DNA of 64,000 bases from Nitrospinia bacterium (GCA_029261715.1 JAJDAT010000025.1:611717-675716); one strand, 5' to 3'; positions 1 through 9,327 are shown, counted from the first letter of the stretch. Numbers and translations: made by a program. The notes: a model not told the origin generated them from the sequence alone.

Positions 1-608
1 CTGGTGGTGACACTCCCCTCGGGGTCTATAAAAACTTTGTAGAGAGTAGGGCAGATTTTAAAAACGCAATGTTTATAGGTCTAGATGAATGGGTAGGATT
101 AGATGGCGCGGATTCTGGTAGCTGTCGTTTTACTTTAGACCAAAGTTTGTACCTACCTTTGGCAATTGAAGAATCCAAGATTCAGTTTTTTGATGGGAAG
201 GCAACAGATCTCTCGCGACAATGCAACGAAACAAACCAGCTTTTAGAAACCAATGGTCCAATAGATTTGGTTCTTTTGGGAATTGGAATGAATGGTCATG
301 TTGGGTTTAACGAACCCGGTTCTTCTTTGGATTCTATATGCAGAGTCGTTTCGCTAGACGAAACAACTCAAACCGTCGGACAAAAATATTTTGAAACACA
401 GCAAGAGCTCAAGCAAGGAATCACTTTAGGTTTGAAGCAGGTTTTAGATACGCGAACCGTTATTTTAATCGTGTCAGGAGAGAAAAAAAGGTCTATCGTA
501 AAAAAGTTGTTGGAAGATGAAAAAATTGACCCATCCATTCCCGTTTCTTCATTATGGCAACATCCCAATTGTCATTTGTTCGTGGATGAGGTCGCTTACT
601 CAGAATAG
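1..608 (+). CDS. nagB: Glucosamine-6-phosphate deaminase-like protein, 5' end cut by window
   Basis: The frame is open from base 3, so the N-terminus lies outside the window and the first ATG at 69 is internal. The visible part begins with the sugar-phosphate binding segment GGDTPLG, followed by GLDEWVGL and LGIGMNGHVGFNEPG, the hallmarks of the glucosamine-6-phosphate deaminase/6-phosphogluconolactonase family. The GHVGFNEP form favours the deaminase, which converts glucosamine-6-phosphate to fructose-6-phosphate and ammonia in the cytoplasm. About 202 codons are visible and the family is usually 240-270 residues long, so roughly 50 residues are missing. The gene ends in TAG at 606-608 and is followed by a dispersed repeat. 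The family is certain; the exact substrate is inferred from the motif. Confidence 0.85.
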   Translation, partial: GGDTPLGVYKNFVESRADFKNAMFIGLDEWVGLDGADSGSCRFTLDQSLYLPLAIEESKIQFFDGKATDLSRQCNETNQLLETNGPIDLVLLGIGMNGHVGFNEPGSSLDSICRVVSLDETTQTVGQKYFETQQELKQGITLGLKQVLDTRTVILIVSGEKKRSIVKKLLEDEKIDPSIPVSSLWQHPNCHLFVDEVAYSE

Positions 609-639
609 CCCGAAAATGGAATGAATGAAGGATTTAACT

Positions 640-770
640 CAAAAATTGGCGCCCTGAGCGACTAACCTACTTTGTGTGTATGAATAAAAAAACGGATATT
701 GCACAGTTCCCATGACTTGTCATCCAGAAGCTATACGAAGTATAGGTGAAGGATCTCGCCTCGATCTAAA
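640..770. repeat. Dispersed intergenic repeat, copy 1
   Basis: The segment holds a GCCCTGAGCG block and, at about 715-767, a core that starts GTCATCC and ends GGTGAAGGATCTCGCCTCGAT. The reverse complement of 4609-4675 ends in the same string, and 17389-17455 is a more distant relative. It lies between the nagB-like gene and the convergent pentapeptide-repeat gene. It resembles the short CCTGAGC...TCGAAGG type intergenic repeats seen in many bacteria; no mobility gene is attached. Confidence 0.6.
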
Positions 771-792
771 TAAATCTCCTCAAAAAAACCCG

Positions 793-2808
793 TTATTCTT
801 TCTTTTTTTCCTCTTTCAATTCTTCAAGTATTTTTTCCCGTTCAGTTTCGCATTTTTTTATTGGTAGTGGTTTTATACCTGCATCTAAAAAATATTTCTG
901 TCCACTATGGCATATATTAATATTTTTATCTTTCATTTCTGGCAAAGTCGTTTCTTTATAATTCTGCCCTCGCATTCGAATAAGAAATTTGTTTTTTGAA
1001 TTGAATTCAATAAAACCAGGGTTTGTTTCTGGTAATTCTTTGCTCCATTCCAACAATTCATTGGCGGTGAATTTAATTTTTTCTAATGATGACTTTGTAA
1101 AATTTGTAAAATTTAAATTTGATTCATTAATTTCTGTTCCTTGTAAGTTAGCGGCATCCATGTTTGCGCCTTGTAAATTTGTCAATCTTAAATATGTGCC
1201 TTGTAAGTCGGCATTTTGCATATCGGCACCTTGTAATTCAGAACTATATATGTATGCTCCCTTTAAGTTTACTTCTTCCATGATTGCGCCTTTTAATTTG
1301 GCATGAGAAATTTCTGTCCCTTGCAAATTGGCACGGGACAATTGGGTATTTTTTAGATTGGTATCGTAAATGAATGCACCTGGTTGGTATGTGGATCTCA
1401 TGTCAGCATTTTCCAGATTAGTGGCAAATATGAATGCGCCTTTTAAGTTAGCCGAATTTAGAATTACTCCTTTTAAATTGGCGGAATAAATATTTGAACC
1501 CTGTAAGTTTACTATTGCCATGTTTGCGCCTTCCAGGTTGGCATTTGACAAATCTGCACCCTGGAGGTCAGCTGTCATCATTTTTGCTTCTTGTAAGTTC
1601 GCTTTCTGCAAATTTATAAATTTTGCAGAAGTTTTATCGGGTAATAAATCACGAATATCGGATTTCTCCCAATTCTGAGTATTAACAGAAAATTGTACTC
1701 TTTGATTATCTCTGCCCTTTCTAAAATAATCGTAAGGTTCCCATCTTGTGTTTTGTAAATTGGTTCTTCTAAAATTCACATAATCCAGTATTGCTCCACT
1801 GAAATCCGCCTTAGTTAGATCTGCACCTTCAAAATTTGCAAATCTTAAATTTCTTTTTGTTAAATTCAAGGTGACATAAAATTTCAACAATTTTTTTCTA
1901 TTTTTTTTTTCATGAAACTTAGCCAATATTTCTGGAGCAGGTTTTAAAGTTAATTGTTTTCCCGATAGATTTAAATTACGCGCCACAAAGTCCTCAATTT
2001 TAGAGCATTTTTTATTGCTTGATGGTTTTATAATGGACGATTTAGACAAAATATTAAATGGGATGGGAAGACATGCTTCATTTTCTTCAGGAGTTTCAGG
2101 AATGGTTAGAACTGTCCAACAAAACAAAGGAATTAACGTAAAAGTAACTAAAAAGAAACAAACCCTTAAAGTAGCCATAGAGTAATTAAAAAAGGATCTT
2201 TCTTTTTGATTTATATTTTTTATTTCAAAGAAAAAGAATGCTATCAATAAAAATGAAATTGATACGCAGACTTGATGAAGCCCTGTTATCAATTCGCTGT
2301 GATACGGTAAAAAATTCCATTGTAATCTAAGTAATAGGAAAGGGACGAGGCACCAATAAGATATAAAAGCGATGCCATGCATTAGGAAATAGGCATATCG
2401 GTTTAAATTCGGAGGTTGTAATAATACCGAAGTTAGTAGAGTGGGTAGTACTAAATTTCTCCAGTCTTCTTTTTTTTTTGAGTTTCCTATGGCAACTTTA
2501 AAGGGAGATCGTTTTGCAAAATTGGAAAAACTGTTTGACAATTGAAGGACTTGAAGCAGTAACTGGGTGTGAAGGAAGAGCAAGAAAATTGGAGCGGCTA
2601 TATAAAAGCTTAATACTGGAATTGATGAACCTATAACAGGTATAGCTATGCTAATTTCTGGGTTTAACAATTGCTCGTGAGTAGTACCCTCCACGATAAT
2701 TCCAACAAACCCTAAGGCCGCCAGATAAAAAATTGTTAGACTTCGGTGGGTAACTGCGCTGGAATCCCACGAATTGAGTAACCGTTCTGAAAGAATTGGC
2801 TGAGCCAT
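793..2808 (-). CDS. Membrane protein with C-terminal pentapeptide repeats
   Basis: The protein has 671 residues. The N-terminal third holds about five hydrophobic segments (near residues 23-40, 66-88, 138-160, 175-195 and 212-235). The rest carries pentapeptide repeats of the A(D/N)LxG type, for example ANFEGADLTKADFSGA near 326 and a long run from about 400 to 576 with many ANLQG and ANLKG units. An insertion at about 355-400 breaks the array. Pentapeptide repeats fold as a right-handed quadrilateral beta-helix. Membrane-anchored versions are common and mostly have no assigned role. The C-terminal 90 residues are Lys- and Glu-rich. The gene stands alone, divergent from the LOG-family gene. 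I assign no specific function. Confidence 0.85.
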   Translation of the reverse strand: MAQPILSERLLNSWDSSAVTHRSLTIFYLAALGFVGIIVEGTTHEQLLNPEISIAIPVIGSSIPVLSFYIAAPIFLLFLHTQLLLQVLQLSNSFSNFAKRSPFKVAIGNSKKKEDWRNLVLPTLLTSVLLQPPNLNRYAYFLMHGIAFISYWCLVPFLLLRLQWNFLPYHSELITGLHQVCVSISFLLIAFFFFEIKNINQKERSFFNYSMATLRVCFFLVTFTLIPLFCWTVLTIPETPEENEACLPIPFNILSKSSIIKPSSNKKCSKIEDFVARNLNLSGKQLTLKPAPEILAKFHEKKNRKKLLKFYVTLNLTKRNLRFANFEGADLTKADFSGAILDYVNFRRTNLQNTRWEPYDYFRKGRDNQRVQFSVNTQNWEKSDIRDLLPDKTSAKFINLQKANLQEAKMMTADLQGADLSNANLEGANMAIVNLQGSNIYSANLKGVILNSANLKGAFIFATNLENADMRSTYQPGAFIYDTNLKNTQLSRANLQGTEISHAKLKGAIMEEVNLKGAYIYSSELQGADMQNADLQGTYLRLTNLQGANMDAANLQGTEINESNLNFTNFTKSSLEKIKFTANELLEWSKELPETNPGFIEFNSKNKFLIRMRGQNYKETTLPEMKDKNINICHSGQKYFLDAGIKPLPIKKCETEREKILEELKEEKKKE

Positions 2809-2969
2809 AGTTTTTACCGTAAATCCGATAAATTTTGGAGTTTGTTATGCCATATATATAGGAAATGAAAAAAATTAGCAAAAAATGGTTGTTAGCCCAT
2901 AAAACCACTTAATCGTTTGATATCCTGTAGACTGAATTGCAAGCTTGGATACTAAATGGAGAGAATTGA

Positions 2970-3695
2970 ATGAGTGAAGATAAAAATCTGCCGGGACCCG
3001 AAGATTCGCTTAGTTTAGGCGATGAGGATGCAACAATTAAGGTGCTTGAAGACTCGGTAATGAGGTTATGGGATGTTGTTAATAATTTAACGCGTCTTAA
3101 ACCAACCAATCGAGGAGAATTTCACGTTACTATTTTTGGTTCGGCGAGAATTCAACCAGAGCATTGGGTTTATGAAGCGGTGCGAGATTTAGCCGCAGAA
3201 TTAGCGCGTATGGGCTGCGGTATCGTTACTGGTGGTGGACCTGGTTTAATGCAGGCCGCTAACGAAGGAGCTGCCATGGCAGGACCCGAAGCTAAAGAAC
3301 GGTCTATGGGGATACGAGTTCATCTTCCTTTCGAACAGGGGACCAATCCATTTGTAGGGCAGGTTTTTGAACATCGTACATTCTTTTCGCGTCTTCACCA
3401 TTTTGTTTTGGTATCCGAAGCGTTTGTAGTATTGCCTGGTGGGATTGGAACGACTATGGAACTTATGATGGTCTGGCAGCTTTTACAAGTCCGTAAGATT
3501 CAAAAAATACCTCTAATTTTATTAGGAGATATGTGGGAAGAACTTGTGGAATGGTCAAAAAAATATATGTTACAGCCCGAATTTGAAATGGCTAATAAAG
3601 AAGATTTGCTCATTCCACAATGCGTAAAAACTGCCGAAGAAACTATAGGATTGATTCGCTCAGCCCATGAAGAGTGGCTTAAATCAAAAAATTAG
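2970..3695 (+). CDS. LOG family (lysine decarboxylase-like fold) phosphoribohydrolase
   Basis: The product has 241 residues. It contains GGGPGLMQAANEGA near residue 90 and PGGIGTTMELMMVWQ near 165, the paired signatures of the LOG family (formerly annotated as possible lysine decarboxylase). Characterised members release free bases from cytokinin or purine nucleoside 5'-monophosphates. The catalytic PGGxGTxxE motif is intact. About 50 acidic and polar residues precede the fold, longer than in minimal LOG proteins. The ATG at 2970 has a purine-rich GAGAGAA upstream. The gene is divergent from the pentapeptide-repeat gene and convergent with the DUF1579 gene. The physiological substrate in this organism is unknown. 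Confidence 0.88.
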   Translation: MSEDKNLPGPEDSLSLGDEDATIKVLEDSVMRLWDVVNNLTRLKPTNRGEFHVTIFGSARIQPEHWVYEAVRDLAAELARMGCGIVTGGGPGLMQAANEGAAMAGPEAKERSMGIRVHLPFEQGTNPFVGQVFEHRTFFSRLHHFVLVSEAFVVLPGGIGTTMELMMVWQLLQVRKIQKIPLILLGDMWEELVEWSKKYMLQPEFEMANKEDLLIPQCVKTAEETIGLIRSAHEEWLKSKN

Positions 3696-3742
3696 TGGAA
3701 AGTAAATTCCTAATAATTTAATTTTGATTTAATAGGTGATTT

Positions 3743-4381
3743 TTACTTTGTTCGAGTATAAGCAATATCGAGCATTAGAAATTCTTTTCCATTTTGATCG
3801 TTGATATAAATCTTATAAGAGTAATGATCGTTGTCGATGAACTTAGTAGCCGCTCGATAGTCCATTTGACCTGCAATCGGGTCAGAAAGATGTCCTTTAT
3901 CGTTTAATTCTTTTTCAGCAGAGTCGTAGGTTCCTTTTCCTATCATCATGCCCGTTCCCATATTGTCCATCCATATTGTTTGATATCTTTTTTGAGAGTT
4001 ATCAAACCCGGCGATTCCAATTCCCTCAAAAGGTTGTCCCATAGAGACTCCTTTGACGAGTTGTTGTAAGTAACGGCCTCCTAATATCCATTGGGATTGA
4101 GTTGTTCCTGTTGATATTTCAGGTTTGCTATTTGGGGCCATCCAATATTTCAGGTTATGATTCCAATTGCCCACTAAAACATCTAATACTTTGTGGTTTT
4201 CATTTGGAGAAGCGTATTCTTGGAATTTAGCCATCATGGCTTGCATTTGAGGGTCCATTGCTGTTTTTGAGCCTTCTTCTTTATTGCTTTCTGATGCAAT
4301 TACAGAATTTACTAAAAATATGCTAAAAACAAAAGTGAATACGAACCAAAAACTCATCTTATTAAAACTGTAAACTTGCAT
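3743..4381 (-). CDS. Secreted DUF1579 family protein
   Basis: The product has 212 residues. A hydrophobic signal sequence spans roughly residues 10-29 and ends ...VIASES. The mature part has the features of DUF1579 proteins: LVGNWNHNLKYW, a WILGGRYLQQ block, GIAGFDN and WMDNMGTGM. The fold is lipocalin-like in related families, but the biochemical role is unknown. The ATG at 4379-4381 has AGAGGA upstream at a rather long distance; a second ATG eight codons in (4357) would still leave a complete signal peptide. The gene converges with the LOG gene across a short AT-rich spacer without a clear terminator. Confidence 0.75.
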   Translation of the reverse strand: MQVYSFNKMSFWFVFTFVFSIFLVNSVIASESNKEEGSKTAMDPQMQAMMAKFQEYASPNENHKVLDVLVGNWNHNLKYWMAPNSKPEISTGTTQSQWILGGRYLQQLVKGVSMGQPFEGIGIAGFDNSQKRYQTIWMDNMGTGMMIGKGTYDSAEKELNDKGHLSDPIAGQMDYRAATKFIDNDHYSYKIYINDQNGKEFLMLDIAYTRTK

Positions 4382-4608
4382 AGCTATTTAGTCCTCTTTT
4401 CAAAGTAAAGTTTAATCTAAATTATATCATTTATTTTATTCTGGGTTATATCTCGATCATAAGCTTTCCCATTTATTTAAACTTGTGGATACCTTGTTCC
4501 TAAATCATTGATAATTAAATCATTTTTGCTATTATGAGATAATGCTCTTTTAGTGGTTTTTATATTAAGAATTGAAAAAACTGTCTGAATTAAAGTGGGC
4601 ATTTATTG

Positions 4609-4675
4609 AATCGAGGCGAGATCCTTCACCAAACTAAAGGTTTACTTCAGGATGGCACGCAAGAGGGGTTTTGCG
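4609..4675. repeat. Dispersed intergenic repeat, copy 2 (inverted)
   Basis: This segment, in inverted orientation, matches copy 1 at 715-767: ATCGAGGCGAGATCCTTCACC is the reverse complement of the end of copy 1. Its other end, GGATGGCACGCAAGAGGG, matches the inverse of CCCTCTTGCGCGTCATCC at 17389 in copy 3. It sits directly upstream of xerD. Confidence 0.6.
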
Positions 4676-4724
4676 AATTAGCCTCAAATTTTTGCATAAG
4701 TATCTGTTATAGACGAGGCAAAAG

Positions 4725-5603
4725 TTGGATCATTATATTAGAGAATTTGTCGATTATCTTTCGATTGAAAAGCGGCGCTCGCCAAACACTGCCGAGGCTT
4801 ATGGCAGGGATATGGGGAAATTCTCCGCAGAATTTCAAAAAACTCCTCTAGAAGACATCTCCACCAACCAAATTCGTGATTTTTTATTAAAACTTCGAAA
4901 AAACGGCTTATCCGCTCGGTCAATTGCCAGGTTACAGTCGTCCATTAGATCGTTTTATGCATTTTTGATAGAAGAAAAAATTACCGATAAAAATCCCGCT
5001 GAATTACTAGAAACTCCTAAAATTTGGCAAAAACTACCGGGAGTTTTGAGTTTTGAAGAAGTTGATCGATTAATTAGCGCCCCAGATCCTAAAACACCTG
5101 AAGGGCTAAGAGATAAAGCTATGCTAGAAGTTCTTTATGCCGCTGGAGTCCGGGTTTCAGAGTTAATTAATCTTGAAGCCGCCAAAGTTAACTTAGAGAT
5201 GGGTTTTATTTTAGCTTTTGGGAAAGGTTCTAAAGAACGACTGATACCCATAGGCGATGCAGCAAAGCAAGCGATTGAAGATTATATGTTAATAGCGCGT
5301 CCTGGATTTGCAAAAGGACGAAATATTGCTCCATTATTTTTAACTCGTAGGGGTGGGGCAATGACTCGCCAGGGATTTTGGAAGATCATTAAACGCTATA
5401 CATTAATACAAGGAATTAATAAGCCTGTTTCTCCACATACGCTTCGCCACGCTTTTGCGACTCATTTATTAGAAGGCGGAGCCGATTTGAGGTCGGTTCA
5501 GCAAATGTTAGGACATTCGGACATTTCAACCACTCAAATATACACACATGTCATGCAAACACGCCTTCGTGAAATTCATGAAAAATATCATCCACGCCCT
5601 TAA
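4725..5603 (+). CDS. xerD: Tyrosine recombinase XerD/XerC family
   Basis: The product has 292 residues, the usual length for Xer recombinases. An N-terminal core-binding SAM-like domain (about 1-90) precedes the catalytic domain. The catalytic set is complete: Arg143 (GVRVSEL), Lys167 (FGKGSKER), His238 and Arg241 (HTLRHAFATHLL), His264 (LGHSDISTT) and the nucleophile Tyr273 (QIYTH). Xer proteins resolve chromosome dimers at dif sites in the terminus, working as a XerC-XerD heterotetramer. The start is a TTG at 4725, preceded by GACGAGG about seven bases upstream. XerD rather than XerC is my choice from overall similarity and is not proven. The gene ends at a strong bidirectional terminator. 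Confidence 0.87.
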   Translation: MDHYIREFVDYLSIEKRRSPNTAEAYGRDMGKFSAEFQKTPLEDISTNQIRDFLLKLRKNGLSARSIARLQSSIRSFYAFLIEEKITDKNPAELLETPKIWQKLPGVLSFEEVDRLISAPDPKTPEGLRDKAMLEVLYAAGVRVSELINLEAAKVNLEMGFILAFGKGSKERLIPIGDAAKQAIEDYMLIARPGFAKGRNIAPLFLTRRGGAMTRQGFWKIIKRYTLIQGINKPVSPHTLRHAFATHLLEGGADLRSVQQMLGHSDISTTQIYTHVMQTRLREIHEKYHPRP

Positions 5604-5694
5604 ATCGAGTCATTTAGAGTTCGCTTTTCTTAAACGTTGGGTAAATCTGGATGACTAGGATGAAACTGCCACAAGTCTACCAACGCATACAATA

Positions 5695-5731
5695 AAAAAC
5701 GCTTCTTGGAAATAATCCAAGAAGCGTTTTT
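5695..5731. terminator. Bidirectional intrinsic terminator between xerD and LamG gene
   Basis: A perfect 16-bp inverted repeat, AAAAACGCTTCTTGGA at 5695-5710 and its complement at 5716-5731, flanks a 5-base AATAA loop. The A-run at one foot and the T-run at the other make it work in both directions, serving the two convergent genes. Confidence 0.88.
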
Positions 5732-5755
5732 CGATTTACTGATAAAGATCAAAAT

Positions 5756-8023
5756 TTAATTATGTGGTTCTGTTGGACGAGTAAAGTTTGCTGTCCACCG
5801 AGCAATACCTTTGCTGATGCGAAACTCTTCTAGTTTTCCTTTCAAAAATGTTGTGCTGATATTATTTCGATGTCCTATTATAAAGTTTTCTAAAAAGTTC
5901 CCCCAACCGTCTGAATCTGTAGTCGTACCAATCGAAGTACCATCAATAAAAGAAGTAAAGGTATCTCCCGATCTCACTACAGCGACATGATACCAAGTGT
6001 TAAATGAAGGACTCCAAGTGAGTGAATGTTGTACAGAGAAATTGTTTAAGAACAAACGTAATTTGTTGGCATTAAGATCTATGTCCAAAAAGTTTGCCAT
6101 GTTTTCGTTTGTTCCTTGCCAAAAGATAGTATTGTCGCCAGTGGCGCCGCTATCTAGCCGAACCCAAAAATCAATGGTGAAATCGCCTGTGCCCATATCC
6201 CAGTCGTTGGAATCTGGAATACTCAAACTGTCGTTAATGCCATCAAACGATGCTATATCGCTATCTGGTATTAATGGGCTATCTGGTGTACTTGCTAATC
6301 CAATATTTGAGGCTATAGCGTGGACGGAATTAGAAGAGTCTTTAAAATCGCCGTCAAAATGCAGTAAAAGTTTAGTGAACTCATCGCTACTGCCATTTCC
6401 TGCGCCAGTTAGATTAACCCAATTCGTCCCGTCGCAAACAAATAGTTTTTTGCTGTCGCTATTATAATAAACAGCTCCTTCCTGCTTGGTATCACAAGTA
6501 GCTTCACGTCGAGGTATGGTTTGTATTGTGCCGTTTACTGAAAGTTTAGCATGAGGCTCGCTTGTCCCAATGCCTACACTGATCGGAATATCATATTTTT
6601 CGCTTAAATATTCTTCAACCAGGCTTTGCTCCTCATCTGTTAATGCTCGATCATAAATTATCACCTCCGCAATATCTCCACCAAAATTATCCCCGACAAG
6701 TCCAGTGTATATACCTCCAATCCCAATCGCATTAGTTGAAGTTACATCGGTAGACACTGTATTGCGTGCTAACGTCACGCCATCGCCAAATAAGTCGTGA
6801 ATACCGTCTTTACGTTCCGAAAATAATATGTGAGGAGTAGCATCGTCAACGGGAACAAAAATTCCATTGGGAGTTTCGGCTTCCTGGATTCCGCCTCCCC
6901 AAGAGCTTACTTGGTCGCCGTCTCTCCCTAACCAGAAACCGTCGTCTAATTTATGGTCAACCAATCGTTCGAAGTTTGTATTGGAGAAGGTAATAGGTTC
7001 TGTTGGGCGAGTAAAATTTGTTGTCCATCGAGCAATACCTTTGCTGATGCGAAACTCTTCAAGCTTTCCTTTCAAAAATGTATGGCTGAAGTTGTTTCGG
7101 TGTCCAATTATAAAGTTTTGTGAAAAATTTCCCCACCCATCGGAATCGGTTGTCGATCCAATTGAAACACCATCAATAAAGGAGGTAAAGGTGTTTCCCG
7201 ATCTCACCACAGCGACATGGTACCAAGTATTAAATGAAGGATTCCAGGTAAGTACATGTTGCACAGTGAAATTGTTTAAGTTCAAACGTAGTTTACTGGC
7301 GGAAAGATCAATATCCATGAAGTTTGCATTATTTTCGTTGGTTCCCTGCCAAAAGATAGTATTGTCGCCAGTGGCGCCGCTATCTAGCCGAACCCAAAAA
7401 TCAATTGTAAAATCACCTGTTCCCATATCCCAGTCGTCAGAATCTGGGATACTCAAGCTGTCATTACCGTCCAAGGACGCTACATCGCTGTCTGGAGTTA
7501 ATGGGCTATCTGGCGTAGAATCTGTACCCACCCCACTTGAAGTTATAGTATGGACAGAATCGGAGGAATCGGTGAAATTACCATCAAAACTTAACAATAA
7601 CTTTGTGAACTCGTCTGGGCCTACTCCGTTATTATCTTGATATGCAACGAAAATAGAATGATCGCCAAAGGAGAAAGAATCATTAGAAGTGAAGATATCG
7701 TTTGCTCCGTCGAACCTTACTGCTGGTTTATTATTTAGCGTCGAAACGCTGGAAATATAAGTTGGTTGATTGGCTGCCGTTGATTGAGAAAAATCATGGT
7801 TACTAGAAGAACTATCTCCCCAAAACCCGAATTGTTCTTCATCGTTAATTCCCGTTATAGAATCAGCTTTTAGCCAAATAGATAAACCAGATATATCATT
7901 TGGTTCAAATTCCAAAGCATAAACAAATTTAAAATTGAACAAGAAAAATAACATCATGGAAAGAAAAGCCCAAACTTTGAACTTGTTAAGTCCTCTCGTT
8001 TGAGAAAAAGAAGTTTTATTCAT
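5756..8023 (-). CDS. Secreted multi-domain LamG/lectin-like protein with a duplicated LamG domain
   Basis: The product has 755 residues. A signal peptide covers 1-36 (ends FKFVYA). Residues 45-133 look like the first half of a concanavalin-type lectin domain (GLSIWLKADSITG, NKPAVRFDGAND). A LamG jelly-roll domain follows at about 137-345 (DEFTKLLLSFDG ... ISKGIARWTTNF). The second half of the lectin domain then resumes and ends GGDIAEVIIYDRALTDEEQ near 480. After a linker with the GIGTSEPHAKLSVNG motif typical of tail-fibre and adhesin stalks comes a second LamG domain at 546-755. The two LamG copies are very similar in DNA as well as protein. The likely role is carbohydrate or surface binding outside the cell. 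The gene has its own long upstream region. Confidence 0.8.
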   Translation of the reverse strand: MNKTSFSQTRGLNKFKVWAFLSMMLFFLFNFKFVYALEFEPNDISGLSIWLKADSITGINDEEQFGFWGDSSSSNHDFSQSTAANQPTYISSVSTLNNKPAVRFDGANDIFTSNDSFSFGDHSIFVAYQDNNGVGPDEFTKLLLSFDGNFTDSSDSVHTITSSGVGTDSTPDSPLTPDSDVASLDGNDSLSIPDSDDWDMGTGDFTIDFWVRLDSGATGDNTIFWQGTNENNANFMDIDLSASKLRLNLNNFTVQHVLTWNPSFNTWYHVAVVRSGNTFTSFIDGVSIGSTTDSDGWGNFSQNFIIGHRNNFSHTFLKGKLEEFRISKGIARWTTNFTRPTEPITFSNTNFERLVDHKLDDGFWLGRDGDQVSSWGGGIQEAETPNGIFVPVDDATPHILFSERKDGIHDLFGDGVTLARNTVSTDVTSTNAIGIGGIYTGLVGDNFGGDIAEVIIYDRALTDEEQSLVEEYLSEKYDIPISVGIGTSEPHAKLSVNGTIQTIPRREATCDTKQEGAVYYNSDSKKLFVCDGTNWVNLTGAGNGSSDEFTKLLLHFDGDFKDSSNSVHAIASNIGLASTPDSPLIPDSDIASFDGINDSLSIPDSNDWDMGTGDFTIDFWVRLDSGATGDNTIFWQGTNENMANFLDIDLNANKLRLFLNNFSVQHSLTWSPSFNTWYHVAVVRSGDTFTSFIDGTSIGTTTDSDGWGNFLENFIIGHRNNISTTFLKGKLEEFRISKGIARWTANFTRPTEPHN
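5766..6386 (-). repeat. LamG-coding direct repeat, C-terminal copy
   Basis: This roughly 620-bp block encodes the C-terminal LamG domain and matches 6996-7614 at most positions when aligned by eye (roughly 85 percent over the part compared). It indicates an intragenic duplication. Confidence 0.8.
6996..7614 (-). repeat. LamG-coding direct repeat, N-terminal copy
   Basis: This is the second copy of the repeat at 5766-6386. It lies inside the coding sequence of what looks like a lectin domain and splits that domain in two. Confidence 0.8.
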
Positions 8024-8505
8024 TATTGGATCCGTTCTAAATTGTTAAAAAAATGAAAATCATAAAGTATGTTTTTGTGGTTTCGTATTTACGAAAAAAA
8101 TAGCGCCCTAAATTCAAGGTTTTGCGGATGAATTTATACGTTGACATATTTTCTAAAATAGCTTCCAATTTATTTTGATAAGTTTCCTTTGCGGTGAAAA
8201 ACTTTATCTTTTACTTATAATTAAACAGAAAATGAGAAAAAGAATTTGGTGGAAATTATCAAAAATGGATCGGCGATAGCTTGGCAATACCTCAATTTAT
8301 AAGAAGAGGGCGTTTTTTTTTGAAGAAAACTTGAGAGATTTTATTGAATAAAAGCTTCCGTATTATTACAATTTCGAGTGTATTAAAACGAGAGGAGAAA
8401 AGTTTAACGAAGGACAATGAATTGAAACATCTCCCTCAAATTACTCGCTTTTCTGAAACGTATAAAGGTCATCTCTAACCTACTTATTTTATTAAAGTAA
8501 TTGGC
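8024..8505. other. Long AT-rich spacer between LamG gene and yceD operon
   Basis: This is about 480 bases between divergent genes. Apart from the promoter that follows it, I see no open frame with coding character and no convincing RNA structure. It must hold the LamG gene promoter. Confidence 0.5.
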
Positions 8506-8534
8506 TTGACTCGAATAGGCTAAATAGATAAAAT
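8506..8534 (+). promoter_or_regulatory. Near-consensus sigma70-type promoter of the yceD-rpmF-plsX-fab operon
   Basis: TTGACT at 8506-8511 and TAAAAT at 8529-8534 are separated by exactly 17 bases, each one base from the consensus hexamer. Transcription would start near 8541, about 58 bases before the yceD ATG. It is the only strong promoter seen ahead of this block. Confidence 0.75.
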
Positions 8535-8598
8535 AAAAATTTGCCTACCAGGTAATTTCTAGGTTTTTGGGCTTTAATCATCTTTCCTCAATGTAATC

Positions 8599-9144
8599 AT
8601 GGAATTTGAGATAGATCGGATTCCAAGCAATGGGTTGGATTTCGATATTTCCGTAAATGCGGATGAATTTGAAATTAAGCAAGATGATTGCTTTTTGGAA
8701 AAGCCCGTCGCTGTAAAAGGCGAGATAAAGCTTTTAAAAAAAGAAGTTTATTTTAAAGGGAAAGCAAAAGCAGATTTAAAGTTAATTTGCTCCCGTTGCC
8801 TGGCCCCGTTTCCATTTTTAGCGGAAACCAATGTTTCTGCTAGATTCATTCCGAAGCCTAAATCAGATGATTTAGAAATGGAAAGGCAGATGCTAGAGGA
8901 AGAAATTGACGCAGAGTTTTATTTGCATTCTAAGGTCAATTTAACCACTTCGGTTCGTGACGCTATTTTGCTGACTTTGCCAATGATGCAATTATGTAAA
9001 AAAGAATGTCAAGGGTTGTGTTCTGAATGCGGTCAAAACTTAAACGAATCTCAATGCAAATGCGGCGATAATGCCGCCATTGATCCAAGATTTGAAAAAT
9101 TGAAACAACTGAAAGAAAAATTGCAAGATAAGGAGAATAATTAA
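8599..9144 (+). CDS. yceD: YceD/DUF177 family protein (23S rRNA accumulation protein)
   Basis: The product has 181 residues and matches DUF177. The core segment has LKLICSRCLAPF near residue 75, and the C-terminus carries a Cys cluster (CKKECQGLCSECGQNL ... CKC, about 133-155), as in many non-enterobacterial YceD proteins and suggestive of metal binding. In E. coli and plants the family is needed for normal 23S rRNA accumulation. The gene sits immediately before rpmF with no gap, the conserved arrangement for this family. The ATG at 8599 is chosen because it fits the family N-terminus; the ribosome binding site is weak. Confidence 0.9.
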   Translation: MEFEIDRIPSNGLDFDISVNADEFEIKQDDCFLEKPVAVKGEIKLLKKEVYFKGKAKADLKLICSRCLAPFPFLAETNVSARFIPKPKSDDLEMERQMLEEEIDAEFYLHSKVNLTTSVRDAILLTLPMMQLCKKECQGLCSECGQNLNESQCKCGDNAAIDPRFEKLKQLKEKLQDKENN

Positions 9145-9327
9145 ATGCCAGTTCCTAAGAAAAGGACTTCTAAATCTAAAAAAGGAATGAGACGGTCGCA
9201 TCACGCTTTATCCGTTCCAGCTTTTTCTGAGTGTCCAGAATGTTCTGAAATGAAGCGACCTCATATGGTATGTCCTGAATGTGGACATTATAAAGACAAA
9301 GAAATTTTGGAGATTGACGACGCATAA
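9145..9327 (+). CDS. rpmF: 50S ribosomal protein L32
   Basis: The product has 60 residues and starts MPVPKKRTSKSKKGMRRSHH, the standard bacterial L32 N-terminus. It has two CxxC pairs (CPEC near residue 31 and CPEC near 44) that form a zinc ribbon, so this is the zinc-binding form. The start codon follows the yceD stop directly, with AAGGAG upstream inside the yceD end. A 138-base spacer separates it from plsX. Confidence 0.96.
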   Translation: MPVPKKRTSKSKKGMRRSHHALSVPAFSECPECSEMKRPHMVCPECGHYKDKEILEIDDA

